NCBI GenBank assembly: GCA_012729595.1
Contig: JAAYCU010000296.1
Span: 1 to 32,939 of the forward strand
Reading direction: 5' to 3'
From: Phycisphaerales bacterium
GTDB lineage: Bacteria; Planctomycetota; Phycisphaerae; UBA1845; PWPN01
DNA: 32,939 nt
Shown: one piece after another, positions 23,608 through 32,279 of the stretch
Position numbering within the stretch: position 1 is the first letter of the stretch
How the letters are laid out: the number at the start of each line of letters is the position of its first letter
The notes under the pieces: model-generated
The model's input: only the letters and a program-made list of their open reading frames with translations
Databases searched by the model: none
Told to the model about the DNA's origin: nothing
Position numbers and translations under genes: made by a program

Positions 23608-24468
23608 ATGACACTTAATCGTACCTGGATAGTCGGGCTGACCATGGTCGGCATGACGGCGATGTTGGCCGGTAATGTGTTCGGTCAGGAAGGCGAAACG
23701 ACGAAGGGGGCGGTTACCATTCGGCTGGACGGTTCGACTACCGTGGGCCCGGTCGTTAAGGAGTTCGCTGCTTACTACATGAAGAACAATCCGGAGGCGA
23801 ACATCACGGTAAGCGAATCGGGCAGCGGAAACGGGGCCAAGAGCCTGATTAATGGTATGTGCGAAGTGGCCAGTATGTCCCGATTCATGAAGGATAACGA
23901 GTTCAAGGCGGCTATCGACAAGGGGGTGTATCCGGTGGCCCATGCCATTGCCGTGGATGGTATCGCGGTGGTTGTGCATCCGGCCAATCCGGTCAAGGGG
24001 TTAACCAGCGAACAGGTGCGGGATATTTATACGGGCAAGATTACCAACTGGAATCAAGTGGGCGGGCCGGATCGGGCGATTATCGTGATAAGTCGGGACA
24101 CCAACAGCGGTACCTACGAGTGTTTCGAGGAAATTGCATTACAGAAAGAGCGGATGGCTGCCAATGTGGAGTATGTCGGTAGCAATGGAGCCATGCGTCA
24201 ACGGGTGCAGAGTACGCCGACCGCCATCGGCTTTTTAGGCTTGGGCTTCACCGATCGGACGGTAAAGGCGCTGGAAATCAATGCCGTGGCTCCGAACCGT
24301 CAGACGGTCGTTTCTGGTCGGTACCCGATTGCCCGGCCGTTGTTCCTATTCACCAACGGATGGCCACAGATGGGCACCCATCTGCACGCATTCGTGAATC
24401 TGTACCTGACCCGGAAGGGGCATGAGATTATTGAGGCTATCGGGTTCGTGCCGGTTACGGATTACTGA
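23608..24468 (+). CDS. pstS: phosphate-binding periplasmic protein of the Pst transporter
   Basis: A 286-residue binding protein with a GGAAGGAG site before ATG 23608. The signal peptide runs M-T-L-N-R-T-W-I-V-G-L to V-F-G-Q. Phosphate-contact motifs of the PstS-like family are visible: R-L-D-G-S-T-T-V-G-P near residue 36, E-S-G-S-G-N-G-A-K-S near 72, and I-S-R-D-T-N-S-G-T-Y-E near 165. Y-T-G-K-I-T-N-W-N-Q-V-G-G is also diagnostic. It delivers periplasmic phosphate to PstC/PstA. It has no lipobox, so it is probably soluble in the periplasm. It is the first gene of pstSCAB-phoU, under the 11-base repeat array. pstC starts 37 bases downstream. Confidence 0.94.
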   Translation: MTLNRTWIVGLTMVGMTAMLAGNVFGQEGETTKGAVTIRLDGSTTVGPVVKEFAAYYMKNNPEANITVSESGSGNGAKSLINGMCEVASMSRFMKDNEFKAAIDKGVYPVAHAIAVDGIAVVVHPANPVKGLTSEQVRDIYTGKITNWNQVGGPDRAIIVISRDTNSGTYECFEEIALQKERMAANVEYVGSNGAMRQRVQSTPTAIGFLGLGFTDRTVKALEINAVAPNRQTVVSGRYPIARPLFLFTNGWPQMGTHLHAFVNLYLTRKGHEIIEAIGFVPVTDY

Positions 24469-24505
24469 CCGGGCCGCTGAGTACGGGGAAAGAGTGGAGT
24501 GTGCA

Positions 24506-25678
24506 ATGGAGCCGGCCCAATCCATGACATCCCGACAGGCGCCCGGGCGGCGCAATGCTCTGGTGCTTAGCAAACGTGCCAGCCGGCTTAATCGGTTGGC
24601 TGCCCTGCTGGGCCATGGTCTGTTGCTATTGCTTACCCTGAGTTCCGTCCTGTCGGTCCTGTTCATCTTCTATTTCATTATCCGGGACGCTATTCCATTC
24701 TTTCAGTTACGCGGCTTCCGTGAATTCTTTGCCGGTACGCAATGGTATCCTTCGGCGAATCCGGCTTCGTTCGGGGCCTTTCCGATCTTTTTGGGCAGTA
24801 TGCTGGTGACCGCCGGAGCCGTGATGGTCGCGGTCCCATTCGGGGTTTGTGCCTCGGTCTGTTTGAGCGACATTCTGCCTTTTACTCTGCGTCAACTGGT
24901 CAAGCCGGTCATCGAGATACTGGCCGCGATTCCATCGGTGGCTTTCGGGTTTTTTGCCTTGGTGGTTTTCGCCCCGCGATTGCAGGCCGACGGAGGAGGA
25001 TTGTTGTCCGTGGCCTCCTGGATGATCGGGGCGCCGGTGGCGGGGCTGACGGCGTTTATCCTGAGCGATCTGCTCACGGCGGGGCTTTCGGGGACAGCCC
25101 GGTGGGTTGGTCGTGGGCTGTTACTGGTTGTGCTTGGCGCTCTGGCGTTTTGGGGGTTGTGGGCAGCGGGAAGCTTTTTCCGAAGCTTGGACATCTCCAG
25201 CGGAACCAACGCTCTGAACGTCTCCATTATCTTGGGGATTATGGCTTTACCGACCGTCATCAGTGTTTCGGAGGACGCCCTGCAGGCGGTCGGCCGTGAG
25301 TTGCGGGAGGGGGCTTATGCCCTCGGCTCGACACGGGCGGAGACTTTGTTGCGCGTGGTGATGCCGGCGGCCAGTAGCGGAATATGCGCGGCGGTTATTC
25401 TCGGGGTAATGCGGGCTTTTGGCGAAACCATGGTAGTCTGGATGGCTTCAGGAAATGCGGCCCATGTTCCCAGCCCGTGGTACAACCTGCTTCAGCCGGT
25501 GAGGACATTGACCGCCACTATCGCCGGGGACATGGGCGAGGCGGATCATGTCACCGGCTCGGAACGCTATCACGTCTTGTTTGCAATGGCCTTGGTTTTG
25601 CTGACCGTGTCGTTCGTGTTCAGTTGGTTGAGCGAGCGGGTCGTGAGCCGGGCTGTGCGGATTAGAGGGGGGCAGTAG
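24506..25678 (+). CDS. pstC: phosphate ABC transporter permease PstC
   Basis: A permease of 390 residues. ATG 24506 is preferred, with GGAG about eight bases upstream; the open frame back to 24422 overlaps pstS and is not supported. About seven or eight hydrophobic segments are visible. The conserved cytoplasmic coupling loop is E-G-A-Y-A-L-G-S-T-R-A-E-T-L-L-R-V-V-M-P-A-A-S, followed by G-V-M-R-A-F-G-E-T-M-V-V. It is longer than E. coli PstC (319): an extra hydrophobic hairpin (G-R-G-L-L-L-V-V-L-G-A-L-A-F-W-G-L-W) sits between the V-F-A-P-R and S-I-I-L-G-I-M-A-L-P-T segments. With PstA it forms the membrane channel. One base separates its stop from the pstA start. Confidence 0.93.
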   Translation: MEPAQSMTSRQAPGRRNALVLSKRASRLNRLAALLGHGLLLLLTLSSVLSVLFIFYFIIRDAIPFFQLRGFREFFAGTQWYPSANPASFGAFPIFLGSMLVTAGAVMVAVPFGVCASVCLSDILPFTLRQLVKPVIEILAAIPSVAFGFFALVVFAPRLQADGGGLLSVASWMIGAPVAGLTAFILSDLLTAGLSGTARWVGRGLLLVVLGALAFWGLWAAGSFFRSLDISSGTNALNVSIILGIMALPTVISVSEDALQAVGRELREGAYALGSTRAETLLRVVMPAASSGICAAVILGVMRAFGETMVVWMASGNAAHVPSPWYNLLQPVRTLTATIAGDMGEADHVTGSERYHVLFAMALVLLTVSFVFSWLSERVVSRAVRIRGGQ

Positions 25679-25679
25679 C

Positions 25680-27023
25680 ATGCAACTGGCTTCCCGAAAA
25701 CTGATCGATCGGTCGTTCACCGGATTGAGTGTCTTTTCCATTGTGCTGGTGGCCGGTGCCCTGGTCATTATTCTGACGCCCATTGTGGGCCGGGGAATGG
25801 GCGCGGTGTTTTTCCGGGGCACGGTCGAGCATCGCCAAGTGCAGTTGGATCTTTTCGGACACGGTCGCGGCGAGGATATTGCCGCCGAAGTCGCCGCGGC
25901 CGAGGAAGCCCGTCGTCAGGTGTACGTGCTTATCGCGGAATTCGAGCAGGAACTGGCCGATAGTATACGTGCCCGGCGGCAATACGCCGAAGCCATGGAG
26001 GAGGTGAAGGCCGGTCTGCGCGAGCTGCTCGGGCCGTTTCCGGGCGAGACGCCGGTGCTATACCGCGAGCGTTATGGGCAGACCCGTTGGGACCGCGCGC
26101 AGATTAAGCTTCAGCGGGTGCTTTACGCGGAAACCTATGACTATTCCGATCCGACCCAAATGGGCCAAAAAGTACTGACGCCGCGGGTTGAGGAATTCGC
26201 GGGCACCTCGCTCGAACCTTTGTTTACCATCCTGCCGGCCCGGCTGGAGGAGATGCTGCGGCCGCGACCGACTTTTTACTGGCGGTTTTTCACGAACACG
26301 GCCACGGCGGATTATTCCTTCGGAGGCATTTGGCCGGACATCCTTGGTACATTCTATCTGACTTTCTGGACGATATTGTTCGCGGTACCGATGGGCATCA
26401 TCTCGGCCATTTATCTGGTGGAGTACGCCCGCGAAGGTAACCGGATCGTCGTTCTGGTCCGGACATGCATTAATACCCTGGCCGGCGTGCCGAGTATCGT
26501 TTTTGGTTTGTTCGGCCTGGCGTTTTTTATCAATACGCTAAGGGTTTCGGAGGGGCGCAGCGTTCTGGCCGGATCCTTGACCTTGGCCCTGCTGATTCTA
26601 CCACTGGTGATCCGTTCGGCCGAGGAGGCTATCCGAGCGGTCCCGCATACCTATAAGGAAGCCTCGCTCAGCCTGGGGGCGGGGCAATGGCGGACGATTG
26701 TCCGGGTGATTCTGCCGGCGGCCTTGCCAGGCGTCCTAACCGGTGTGGTTATCAGCATGGGGCGGGCAGCCGGCGAAACCGCCCCCATAATCTTCACTGC
26801 CGCCGTAAGCGTAGCTAGGCCCATGGGGCTCTGGTCTGGACTTTCCGAGCCTACCCACGCCCTGCCCTGGAGCGTATATACGCTTTGCACCGAGCACAAA
26901 ACGGTTGACGAAATACGCCACGTGCAGTACGGAATGGTATTTACCCTGGTACTGATGGTACTGTTATTGAATTCGGTGGCGATCTTGTTGCGGGCTCGAA
27001 TATCCCGAAAATTGAGAGGGTAA
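25680..27023 (+). CDS. pstA: phosphate ABC transporter permease PstA, with large periplasmic insertion
   Basis: A 447-residue permease, against about 296 in E. coli. The first membrane segment lies at ~12-40. A soluble insertion of about 175 residues follows (~42-218), including a charged helical stretch probably forming a coiled coil ([13 protein letters not shown], then [11 protein letters not shown]). The typical permease core comes next: [32 protein letters not shown], and the coupling loop [15 protein letters not shown]. Related enlarged PstA proteins are known. The insertion could interact with PstS or the phosphate sensor kinase, which is inference. Its stop overlaps the pstB start (TAATG). 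Confidence 0.92.
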   Translation: MQLASRKLIDRSFTGLSVFSIVLVAGALVIILTPIVGRGMGAVFFRGTVEHRQVQLDLFGHGRGEDIAAEVAAAEEARRQVYVLIAEFEQELADSIRARRQYAEAMEEVKAGLRELLGPFPGETPVLYRERYGQTRWDRAQIKLQRVLYAETYDYSDPTQMGQKVLTPRVEEFAGTSLEPLFTILPARLEEMLRPRPTFYWRFFTNTATADYSFGGIWPDILGTFYLTFWTILFAVPMGIISAIYLVEYAREGNRIVVLVRTCINTLAGVPSIVFGLFGLAFFINTLRVSEGRSVLAGSLTLALLILPLVIRSAEEAIRAVPHTYKEASLSLGAGQWRTIVRVILPAALPGVLTGVVISMGRAAGETAPIIFTAAVSVARPMGLWSGLSEPTHALPWSVYTLCTEHKTVDEIRHVQYGMVFTLVLMVLLLNSVAILLRARISRKLRG

Positions 27024-27853
27024 TGATGGCGGTGATGACCGGGAATATTACTATTCAGTCGTGTAAGCCAACCGATCCACAGCCCTCGACGGCAGATTGG
27101 AAAGCCCATGTGCGGGCGGAGGATTTCTCCGTATTTTATCATCGCAACGAAGCGGTCAAAAAGGTTACGTTGGATATCCCCGTCGGGCAGGTGACGGCCA
27201 TCATCGGACCGAGTGGTTGCGGGAAGAGTACCTTGTTGCGGGCTATCAACCGCATGAACGATTTGATTCCCGGTTGCCATACAACGGGTCTGCTGGCCTT
27301 GGACGGAGTGGATATATACGGGCCGCAAATCGATGTGACCGCTCTGCGACGCAAGGTCGGTATGGTTTTTCAGAAGCCGAACCCCTTTCCGAAGACGGTG
27401 TTCGACAACGTGGCTTACGGACCGCGGATTCATGGGGTGCGTCGTCGGGCTCATCTGGCTGAGATCGTTGAGCGTAGTTGCCGACAGGCGGCCTTGTGGG
27501 AGGAGGTCAAGGATCGGCTGCATGAGAACGCCTTGGGCTTATCGGGTGGGCAGCAGCAAAGGCTGTGTATCGCCCGGGCCCTGGCCGTCGAGCCGGAGTT
27601 GTTATTGATGGACGAGCCGACCAGTGCTCTGGACCCCATCGCCACGGATCGGATCGAAAGCCTGATCGCAGAGTTGCGCGGGCGGTATACCATTGCGATC
27701 GTGACCCACAACATGCAACAGGCCGCGCGTGTGTCCAACTTGACCGCGTTTATGTATATGGGCGAGCTGGTCGAGGCCGCGGTAACTGATCGTATATTCA
27801 CCAATCCCCAACAGCGGTTAACCCAGGAGTATATTACAGGACGATTTGGATAA
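27023..27853 (+). CDS. pstB: phosphate ABC transporter ATP-binding protein PstB
   Basis: A 276-residue ATPase that powers phosphate import on the inner face of the membrane. All motifs are intact: Walker [10 protein letters not shown] (residues 62-70), the PstB-typical L-R-A-I-N-R-M-N-D after it, Q-loop F-Q-K-P-N-P-F-P, signature L-S-G-G-Q-Q-Q-R from residue 173, Walker [14 protein letters not shown] from about 194, and H-loop [10 protein letters not shown]. The C-terminus [10 protein letters not shown] is standard for PstB. The start overlaps the pstA stop; ATG 27026 is an alternative. phoU follows after four bases. Confidence 0.97.
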   Translation: MMAVMTGNITIQSCKPTDPQPSTADWKAHVRAEDFSVFYHRNEAVKKVTLDIPVGQVTAIIGPSGCGKSTLLRAINRMNDLIPGCHTTGLLALDGVDIYGPQIDVTALRRKVGMVFQKPNPFPKTVFDNVAYGPRIHGVRRRAHLAEIVERSCRQAALWEEVKDRLHENALGLSGGQQQRLCIARALAVEPELLLMDEPTSALDPIATDRIESLIAELRGRYTIAIVTHNMQQAARVSNLTAFMYMGELVEAAVTDRIFTNPQQRLTQEYITGRFG

Positions 27854-27857
27854 GCTT

Positions 27858-28520
27858 ATGTCCACACAGTTTTTACAAATGCTGGATGTTCTGAGACGCC
27901 GTTCGCTGCGGATGGCCAGTGCGGTGGAGGATGTATTATCCGAGGCCTTCGAGGCGTTGACTCGTGTTGACCACGGCCTGGCCAGAAGAGTAATCGATCG
28001 CGACGCGGAGATCGACCGGGAAGAGGTCGAGGTCGAGGCGGAGGTTATTCGGCTGATTACCCTTTTTCAGCCGATGGGTGCCGATATCCGGTTCCTCTGC
28101 ACCGTCCTGAAGGTCAATAACGATCTCGAGCGCATCGCCGATTGCGCTGTGAATATTGCCGAGCGGGTGATGCATTTGGATCCCGCCCTGGACCGTGAGC
28201 CGGATGAAGATATTCGTAATATCTGCCCGGTGATCCAGCGCATGCTTCGGAGAGTGGTGCAAGCCTATGCGGCCAGCGATGTGGCCGAGGCCAGGGAGAT
28301 TCGCGGGGAGGACGAGATCGTAGATATATTTTACGGAGAATTCATAAGAAAGATGGTAACCCAGGCGGCCGAGGCCCCGGAGCGGATGGCGACCCATCTC
28401 GATATCCTGAGTGTTGCCAAGAACCTGGAACGCATCGCGGACCATGCGACGAACATAGCGGAAGATGTGATCTTTCTTACGACCGGCCAAATTGTCCGAC
28501 ATGGTCGGGCAGATGGGTAA
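27858..28520 (+). CDS. phoU: phosphate signalling complex protein PhoU
   Basis: A 220-residue all-helical protein. It contains the duplicated PhoU metal-binding signature: N-D-L-E-R-I-A-D-C-A-V-N-I-A-E and, about 100 residues later, K-N-L-E-R-I-A-D-H-A-T-N-I-A-E. PhoU links the Pst transporter to the phosphate sensor kinase and represses the Pho response when phosphate is plentiful. ATG 27858 is chosen over TTG 27846, which overlaps pstB and has no site. It ends the pst operon; a 214-base gap to the porin gene suggests a separate promoter there. Confidence 0.95.
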   Translation: MSTQFLQMLDVLRRRSLRMASAVEDVLSEAFEALTRVDHGLARRVIDRDAEIDREEVEVEAEVIRLITLFQPMGADIRFLCTVLKVNNDLERIADCAVNIAERVMHLDPALDREPDEDIRNICPVIQRMLRRVVQAYAASDVAEAREIRGEDEIVDIFYGEFIRKMVTQAAEAPERMATHLDILSVAKNLERIADHATNIAEDVIFLTTGQIVRHGRADG

Positions 28521-28587
28521 CTGATTCGGCCTGGTTGCTGACCTGTCTAAGCAGATACTTACGCATATGGAACATTTCAACTTGGTT

Positions 28588-28600
28588 GCATATTATATGC
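28588..28600. repeat. 13-base palindrome upstream of the porin gene
   Basis: GCATAT-T-ATATGC is a perfect inverted repeat with a single central base, in the phoU-porin gap. Related GCATAT half-motifs recur at 28563 and 28618. It could be an operator for a dimeric regulator; AT-rich palindromes also occur by chance. Confidence 0.35.
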
Positions 28601-28677
28601 GACCATACTCGACAGACGCATATCTTGATTGGAAGTAAACGAAAATATTACGCAGCATACTCAATACATGCGCAGGC

Positions 28678-28694
28678 TTAATATTCTCTTAATA
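28678..28694 (+). promoter_or_regulatory. 11-base-phased TTAATA direct repeat (second candidate PHO box)
   Basis: TTAATA occurs at 28678-28683 and 28689-28694, exactly 11 bases apart, with a weaker third unit (GCGACA) in phase at 28700. The phase is the same as in the array before pstS, but the hexamer differs at one position. A -10-like TATAAA lies at 28730-28735, farther away than at pstS. The placement would bring the porin under phosphate control. Confidence 0.4.
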
Positions 28695-28734
28695 CTTGCG
28701 CGACACACTGCCTGTTGTTGAAGGATTCTTATAA

Positions 28735-30108
28735 ATGCGACAAGGGAGACATGGCATGGGAACATGTGGCGTCGGAAGGGCATGGTTGGTTTCTTGGTTG
28801 CTTTTGTGCACGCCGGCGGTTGGACAAAGCGCCCCGGAAAGCACGGCGCCGGAGGTTGGACTAAACCTCCCGGAAAGCACTGCGTCCGCTACCCAACCCA
28901 GTCCGCCGTCGCGTAAACCGTATGATCCTTGGACCAGCAAGGAAATGACTGGCGACTGGGGTGGGTTACGTACCGAATTGCGGGATATTGGGATCGATTG
29001 GGAACTGACCTATCAGCAGCAGTTTCAGCAGAACTATCGCGGAGGCCTGCAAACCCATAACGGGCATCGATTATCCGGTACGTACGACTGGGTATTGCGC
29101 CTGGATTTCGAGAAGATCGGACTGATGCCCGATGCGGGTTTTTATTTCAAGGCCAAGGGGGGCTATTCCGATGGGATCAATCCGCACAAGGTGGGGGCCT
29201 CCAGCTATGCCAACGTCAATTCTGATGTCGGCGGCGACAAGGCGATTTATGTCAACAAATGGTGGTTCTGGAAGAAGTTCGCGGACAAGAAAATCGAGTT
29301 ACGCCTCGGCGTTCTGGAACTGAACAAGGACCTGTTCGACGTCAGCCCTTACGCCAACCACGAAGACAGGGATTTTCTGAACCGCCTTTCTATTCGGAAC
29401 CCGACCATTCCACTTGGCACCGGGATGGGGGCGTTTGTCAAAATCGAGCCGGTAGACTGGTTCTATTTTCAGTCGGCGGCGATAGATACGCAGGCCAGGA
29501 AATACCGTACGCAGTTTGACACCGCCTTTCATGACGAGGCCTGGTACACCGGCCTCTGGGAAATGGGCGTGACCCCCAAGTGGTCGTCGGCCAAAGGCCC
29601 CATGCCGGGCAATCTGCGGGTTGGCTGGTGGTACAACCCGACCTTTCGCGAGGTCTTCAAGGATACGATGAAAGGGCTGCGCAAGCCGGAGTATCGCGGG
29701 GACGATGTCGGTTTTTACCTGGGTGCGGATCAACTGATCTGGAAGGAAAACGACGATCCCAAGGATAAGCAGGGGTTGGGGTGGTACGGCCGCTACGGGT
29801 GTGCCCACGGCGATATCAACAAGATCAGCGACTACTGGGCCACGGGTTTGTCCTATACCGGATTATTGCCGGGCCGGGATAAGGATGTTTTCGCCTTCGG
29901 GGTGTCCCAGGCGATTCCCTCCGGTCAGTACCGTCGCGAAAAGAAACCCGAGGCTTGCCGCGAGACAGTTTACGAATGGTTCTATAAGTGCTACGTGACC
30001 CCCTGGTTTATCGTATCGCCTGACTTGCAGGTGGTGGTCGATCCGGGCGGTACGAAATCAGGTCGCGACGCCATTGTTGGCGGCGTGCGTATCCAGCTTA
30101 TTTTCTAA
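28735..30108 (+). CDS. OprB-type outer-membrane porin
   Basis: A protein of up to 457 residues. The signal peptide is R-A-W-L-V-S-W-L-L-L-C-T-P-A-V-G-Q, then a Pro/Ser/Thr-rich stretch. The OprB hallmark is M-T-G-D-W-G-G-L-R-T-E-L-R-D-I-G-I (about 68-85). Alternating amphipathic strands follow up to a C-terminal strand, V-G-G-V-R-I-Q-L-I-F, ending in Phe as outer-membrane barrels do. OprB proteins are called carbohydrate-selective porins, but context (after pstSCAB-phoU, with 11-base repeats upstream) suggests a role in phosphate or phospho-ester uptake here. Two starts are possible: ATG 28735 (AAGGA nine bases upstream) or ATG 28756 (GGGAG seven bases upstream). The latter would place TATAAA at 28730 as a -10 box. 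Confidence 0.85.
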   Translation: MRQGRHGMGTCGVGRAWLVSWLLLCTPAVGQSAPESTAPEVGLNLPESTASATQPSPPSRKPYDPWTSKEMTGDWGGLRTELRDIGIDWELTYQQQFQQNYRGGLQTHNGHRLSGTYDWVLRLDFEKIGLMPDAGFYFKAKGGYSDGINPHKVGASSYANVNSDVGGDKAIYVNKWWFWKKFADKKIELRLGVLELNKDLFDVSPYANHEDRDFLNRLSIRNPTIPLGTGMGAFVKIEPVDWFYFQSAAIDTQARKYRTQFDTAFHDEAWYTGLWEMGVTPKWSSAKGPMPGNLRVGWWYNPTFREVFKDTMKGLRKPEYRGDDVGFYLGADQLIWKENDDPKDKQGLGWYGRYGCAHGDINKISDYWATGLSYTGLLPGRDKDVFAFGVSQAIPSGQYRREKKPEACRETVYEWFYKCYVTPWFIVSPDLQVVVDPGGTKSGRDAIVGGVRIQLIF

Positions 30109-30135
30109 CGTTGATTTGAAAGGTGGAGTGATCAG

Positions 30136-30351
30136 ATGAGCAGTAAAGGCGGTATGATCCGCGCGATCAAGATTTCGGTTCTCATGGTGCTCGGTGCCCT
30201 GTCGCTTGGCAGCAGTTGTGCCGCGGATATTCGCTACAACATCGTCCAGGGCGGATTAGGTTTCGTCAAATCCACTACCGCCGATGTCGCGGGTACGGCA
30301 TTTCCCCTGGCCGACTGGCTGGCCGCGATTCTCGCTAGCCCGGCGCAATAA
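30136..30351 (+). CDS. small exported protein of unknown function
   Basis: A 71-residue protein with a strong site (GGTGGAG at 30122-30128) seven bases before ATG 30136. The N-terminal half is a signal sequence (I-R-A-I-K-I-S-V-L-M-V-L-G-A-L-S-L-G-S-S-C) that could be lipid-modified at Cys28, although the lipobox is imperfect. The mature part of about 43 residues (A-A-D-I-R-Y-N-I-V-Q-G-G-L-G-F-V-K) has no motif that I know. It lies 27 bases after the porin gene on the same strand, so it is probably co-transcribed and may be a partner of the porin. Its stop faces the convergent deacetylase gene 12 bases away. Confidence 0.7.
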   Translation: MSSKGGMIRAIKISVLMVLGALSLGSSCAADIRYNIVQGGLGFVKSTTADVAGTAFPLADWLAAILASPAQ

Positions 30352-30363
30352 AGTGTTGGGTTG

Positions 30364-31272
30364 TCAGGAATTCAGCAGACAGAGTTCGGGATGGTCTTCC
30401 GGAGTTTGTGCCGGGTCATCAATAGAGTTGAGTCGCAGTACCTCCCCGACTGATGCGAAACGGAACTCCGCGAAAAGACGGCCCAGTCTGGCTGGTACGC
30501 GCGAACGCCAGAGGGACTGCATGAAGTATCGTTTGCTGGATATGGAGTACCCCTGTTGTCGGAACCAACTTACCTCGCCGGTGGCCATTTCGTAGGGGTG
30601 CAGATAGAGGATGGCCGGTCGACCTTGGCGATTAAGGCTGCGAATGCCGGCGGCCATTAACGCTGCGGGCAGCAGACGCGTGTAACCCCCGCCGCATAGT
30701 GGGAGATTCCAGCCGGCCAGTCGGACCGTCGTGAGCGGAAATTCCCACAAGTCGCAGTCTGCCCAGCGGTACGGAAAACGCGGAGCGTCGGGGATGCCGT
30801 AGCGCCGCTTGCGAACGGGGAATATGCTCGAACTGTAGCAGAAGCCGTTGCGGGAGAGTATCGGCCCGGCCCAGCTTGATCTGTTGGTGATGGAGAATGC
30901 GGGAGCCCGGTATCCGATGGGGCGTCGGCCGCTCTGGCTTTCGATCACGGTTGTCGCTTGCCGGATGTCCGCTTCAAATTGCTCCGGAGTCAGGTTGTAG
31001 ATCAGTTCGTGGCCGTAACCGTGCGAGCCGATCTCATGGCCGGCGGCCGCCACCGCCGGCAGCAGATCGGGGTACTGCTCGCAAACCCTGCCCAGGGCGA
31101 AAAAAGTGGCCCGCACCTTGTGGGCATCAAGGAAATCCAGCAGGCGATACACGTTTTCAACCACCCGTGGGGTCACGGGCAGACGCGGATCAAGCACCGC
31201 CTGACCCCAGTCTTCCAGGTCCACGGTCATGGCGTTGATCGGCTCGGGATGGTGCCGGTTATGGAATCCCAT
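30364..31272 (-). CDS. polysaccharide deacetylase, exosortase-system type (NodB domain plus DUF3473-like tail)
   Basis: A 302-residue protein from ATG 31272. NodB motifs are in order: motif 1 A-M-T-V-D-L-E-D-W (catalytic and metal-binding Asp), motif 2 H-E-I-G-S-H-G-Y-G-H (metal His pair), motif 3 G-Y-R-A-P-A-F-S-I, then W-E-F-P-L-T-T-V-R and L-Y-L-H-P-Y-E. The tail R-R-Y-G-I-P-D-A-P-R-F-P-Y through F-A-S-V-G-E-V-L resembles the DUF3473 part of deacetylases found with exosortases. It would remove N-acetyl groups from the exported polysaccharide. No signal peptide is seen, so it may be cytoplasmic. The open frame reaches TTG 31362 but starts there inside decayed sequence; ATG 31230 is a shorter option. 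Confidence 0.87.
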   Translation of the reverse strand: MGFHNRHHPEPINAMTVDLEDWGQAVLDPRLPVTPRVVENVYRLLDFLDAHKVRATFFALGRVCEQYPDLLPAVAAAGHEIGSHGYGHELIYNLTPEQFEADIRQATTVIESQSGRRPIGYRAPAFSITNRSSWAGPILSRNGFCYSSSIFPVRKRRYGIPDAPRFPYRWADCDLWEFPLTTVRLAGWNLPLCGGGYTRLLPAALMAAGIRSLNRQGRPAILYLHPYEMATGEVSWFRQQGYSISSKRYFMQSLWRSRVPARLGRLFAEFRFASVGEVLRLNSIDDPAQTPEDHPELCLLNS

Positions 31273-31358
31273 ACTTCGTAATTTATCGGAAGTATCCGAG
31301 GCCGACTTGTGTTCTCGCTCCGGGCACCGAGGGGGATGAAGCGTTGGAATTGCAGGCC

Positions 31359-31543
31359 TCAAGCCCGGCTTTCGGTTCCGCCCGTATCCGCCTTGGCCAC
31401 GGCGTTGAGGAAACGGGTGTACTAGGCCAGCGTCACCATGTCCCGCATGATCGCGTACTCGTAAGCTACCGCCCCAAACCCGGTATCCGCGTCCGCCTGG
31501 TTCCGCGTGTTACCCACGGTTACGGTCCGGAAGCCCGTCAGAC
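31359..31543 (-). pseudogene. remnant of a SUMF1 / formylglycine-generating-enzyme-like domain protein
   Basis: On the minus strand, downstream of the RHS fragment and in another frame, a 60-codon stretch reads F-R-T-V-T-V-G-N-T-R-N-Q-A-D, then T-G-F-G-A-V-A-Y-E-Y, then V-T-L-A-stop-Y-T-R-F-L-N-A-V-A. This matches the start of SUMF1-type domains common in planctomycete secreted proteins (pattern T-G-Y-G-A-V-x-Y-E-Y ... V-T-x-x-Q-Y-x-x-F-L-N-A-V-A). A TAG replaces the expected Gln codon CAG, and a TGA ends the stretch at 31359-31361. The rest of the domain is missing. It has no start, no site and two stops, so it is debris. Confidence 0.65.
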
Positions 31544-32235
31544 CCGGCGGCTTGCAATGAGCCGCTCAGATCGATACCCCAGGTAAACCAGCTTTGGGTG
31601 ACGTTATTGCCGTTGAGCACCATGACGACGTTCCAGCCGTCCCACACGAAGCGCTCGGTCAGGGCGGCCGACAGGGTCCAGCTCGACCCGCTCCGCGTGT
31701 AAACCCTTTTCTCGACCCGACGGCCGACGTAATCGTACGAGAACTCGTACATGTAATCGTTCGCGGACGGATTGCGCGGCTCGACGCGGATCAGGCGGTT
31801 TTCCGCGTCGTAGGCGTAATCGTTGCGCCCGTCCTGGAGCAGGTTTCCGTCGTTTTCGCTTTCGTCCTGGCTCGGGTCATAAACGAACGTCTCCGACGGA
31901 TCGGTCGTGCCGGTGTACTGGTTCAGGTTGTTGACGGCGTAAATCGTGGGATCCTGGGCGTCGTCCAGCCGGAACGTTTCCCGGTTGCCGATCGGGTCGT
32001 ACGCATATTCGAAGGCGAACGGGGCGGCCGTAGGGGTCGTCTGGGCCGTCCCCTGCCAGCGGTCGGCGGAGGTCAGCTCATTACGATCATTGTACCCGAA
32101 CACCAGATTGTGCTGCGTAAAGGCCGTCCCGCTATGGACCACGTTCGTCCGCCGGCCGAGGTTGTCGGTGACGTAATCGTACTTGGACACCGGCGTCTGC
32201 TGGCCGTCAACCGTATTCTCGACGTAATCGAGCAT
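31510..32235 (-). pseudogene. RHS-repeat protein fragment, truncated at both ends
   Basis: 241 codons of an RHS/YD-repeat protein: Y-D-Y-V-T-D-N-L-G-R-R-T, then F-E-Y-A-Y-D-P-I-G-N-R, L-N-Q-Y-T, Y-A-Y-D-A-E-N-R-L-I-R-V, F-S-Y-D-Y-V-G-R-R-V-E-K-R, F-V-W-D-G-W-N-V, and T-W-G-I-D-L-S-G-S-L-Q. RHS proteins are normally over 1000 residues and end in a conserved core followed by a variable tip, often a toxin. Here only the last few repeats remain. Homology stops at about 31548, before the core's end, where SUMF1-like sequence begins in another frame. The 5' side ends at about 32240 without ribosome binding site. It is a displaced fragment and probably not functional. Confidence 0.78.
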
Positions 32236-32279
32236 GTCACATTCAAGCCATATTAGTCAATATAGGTGACTGTCCCCGA

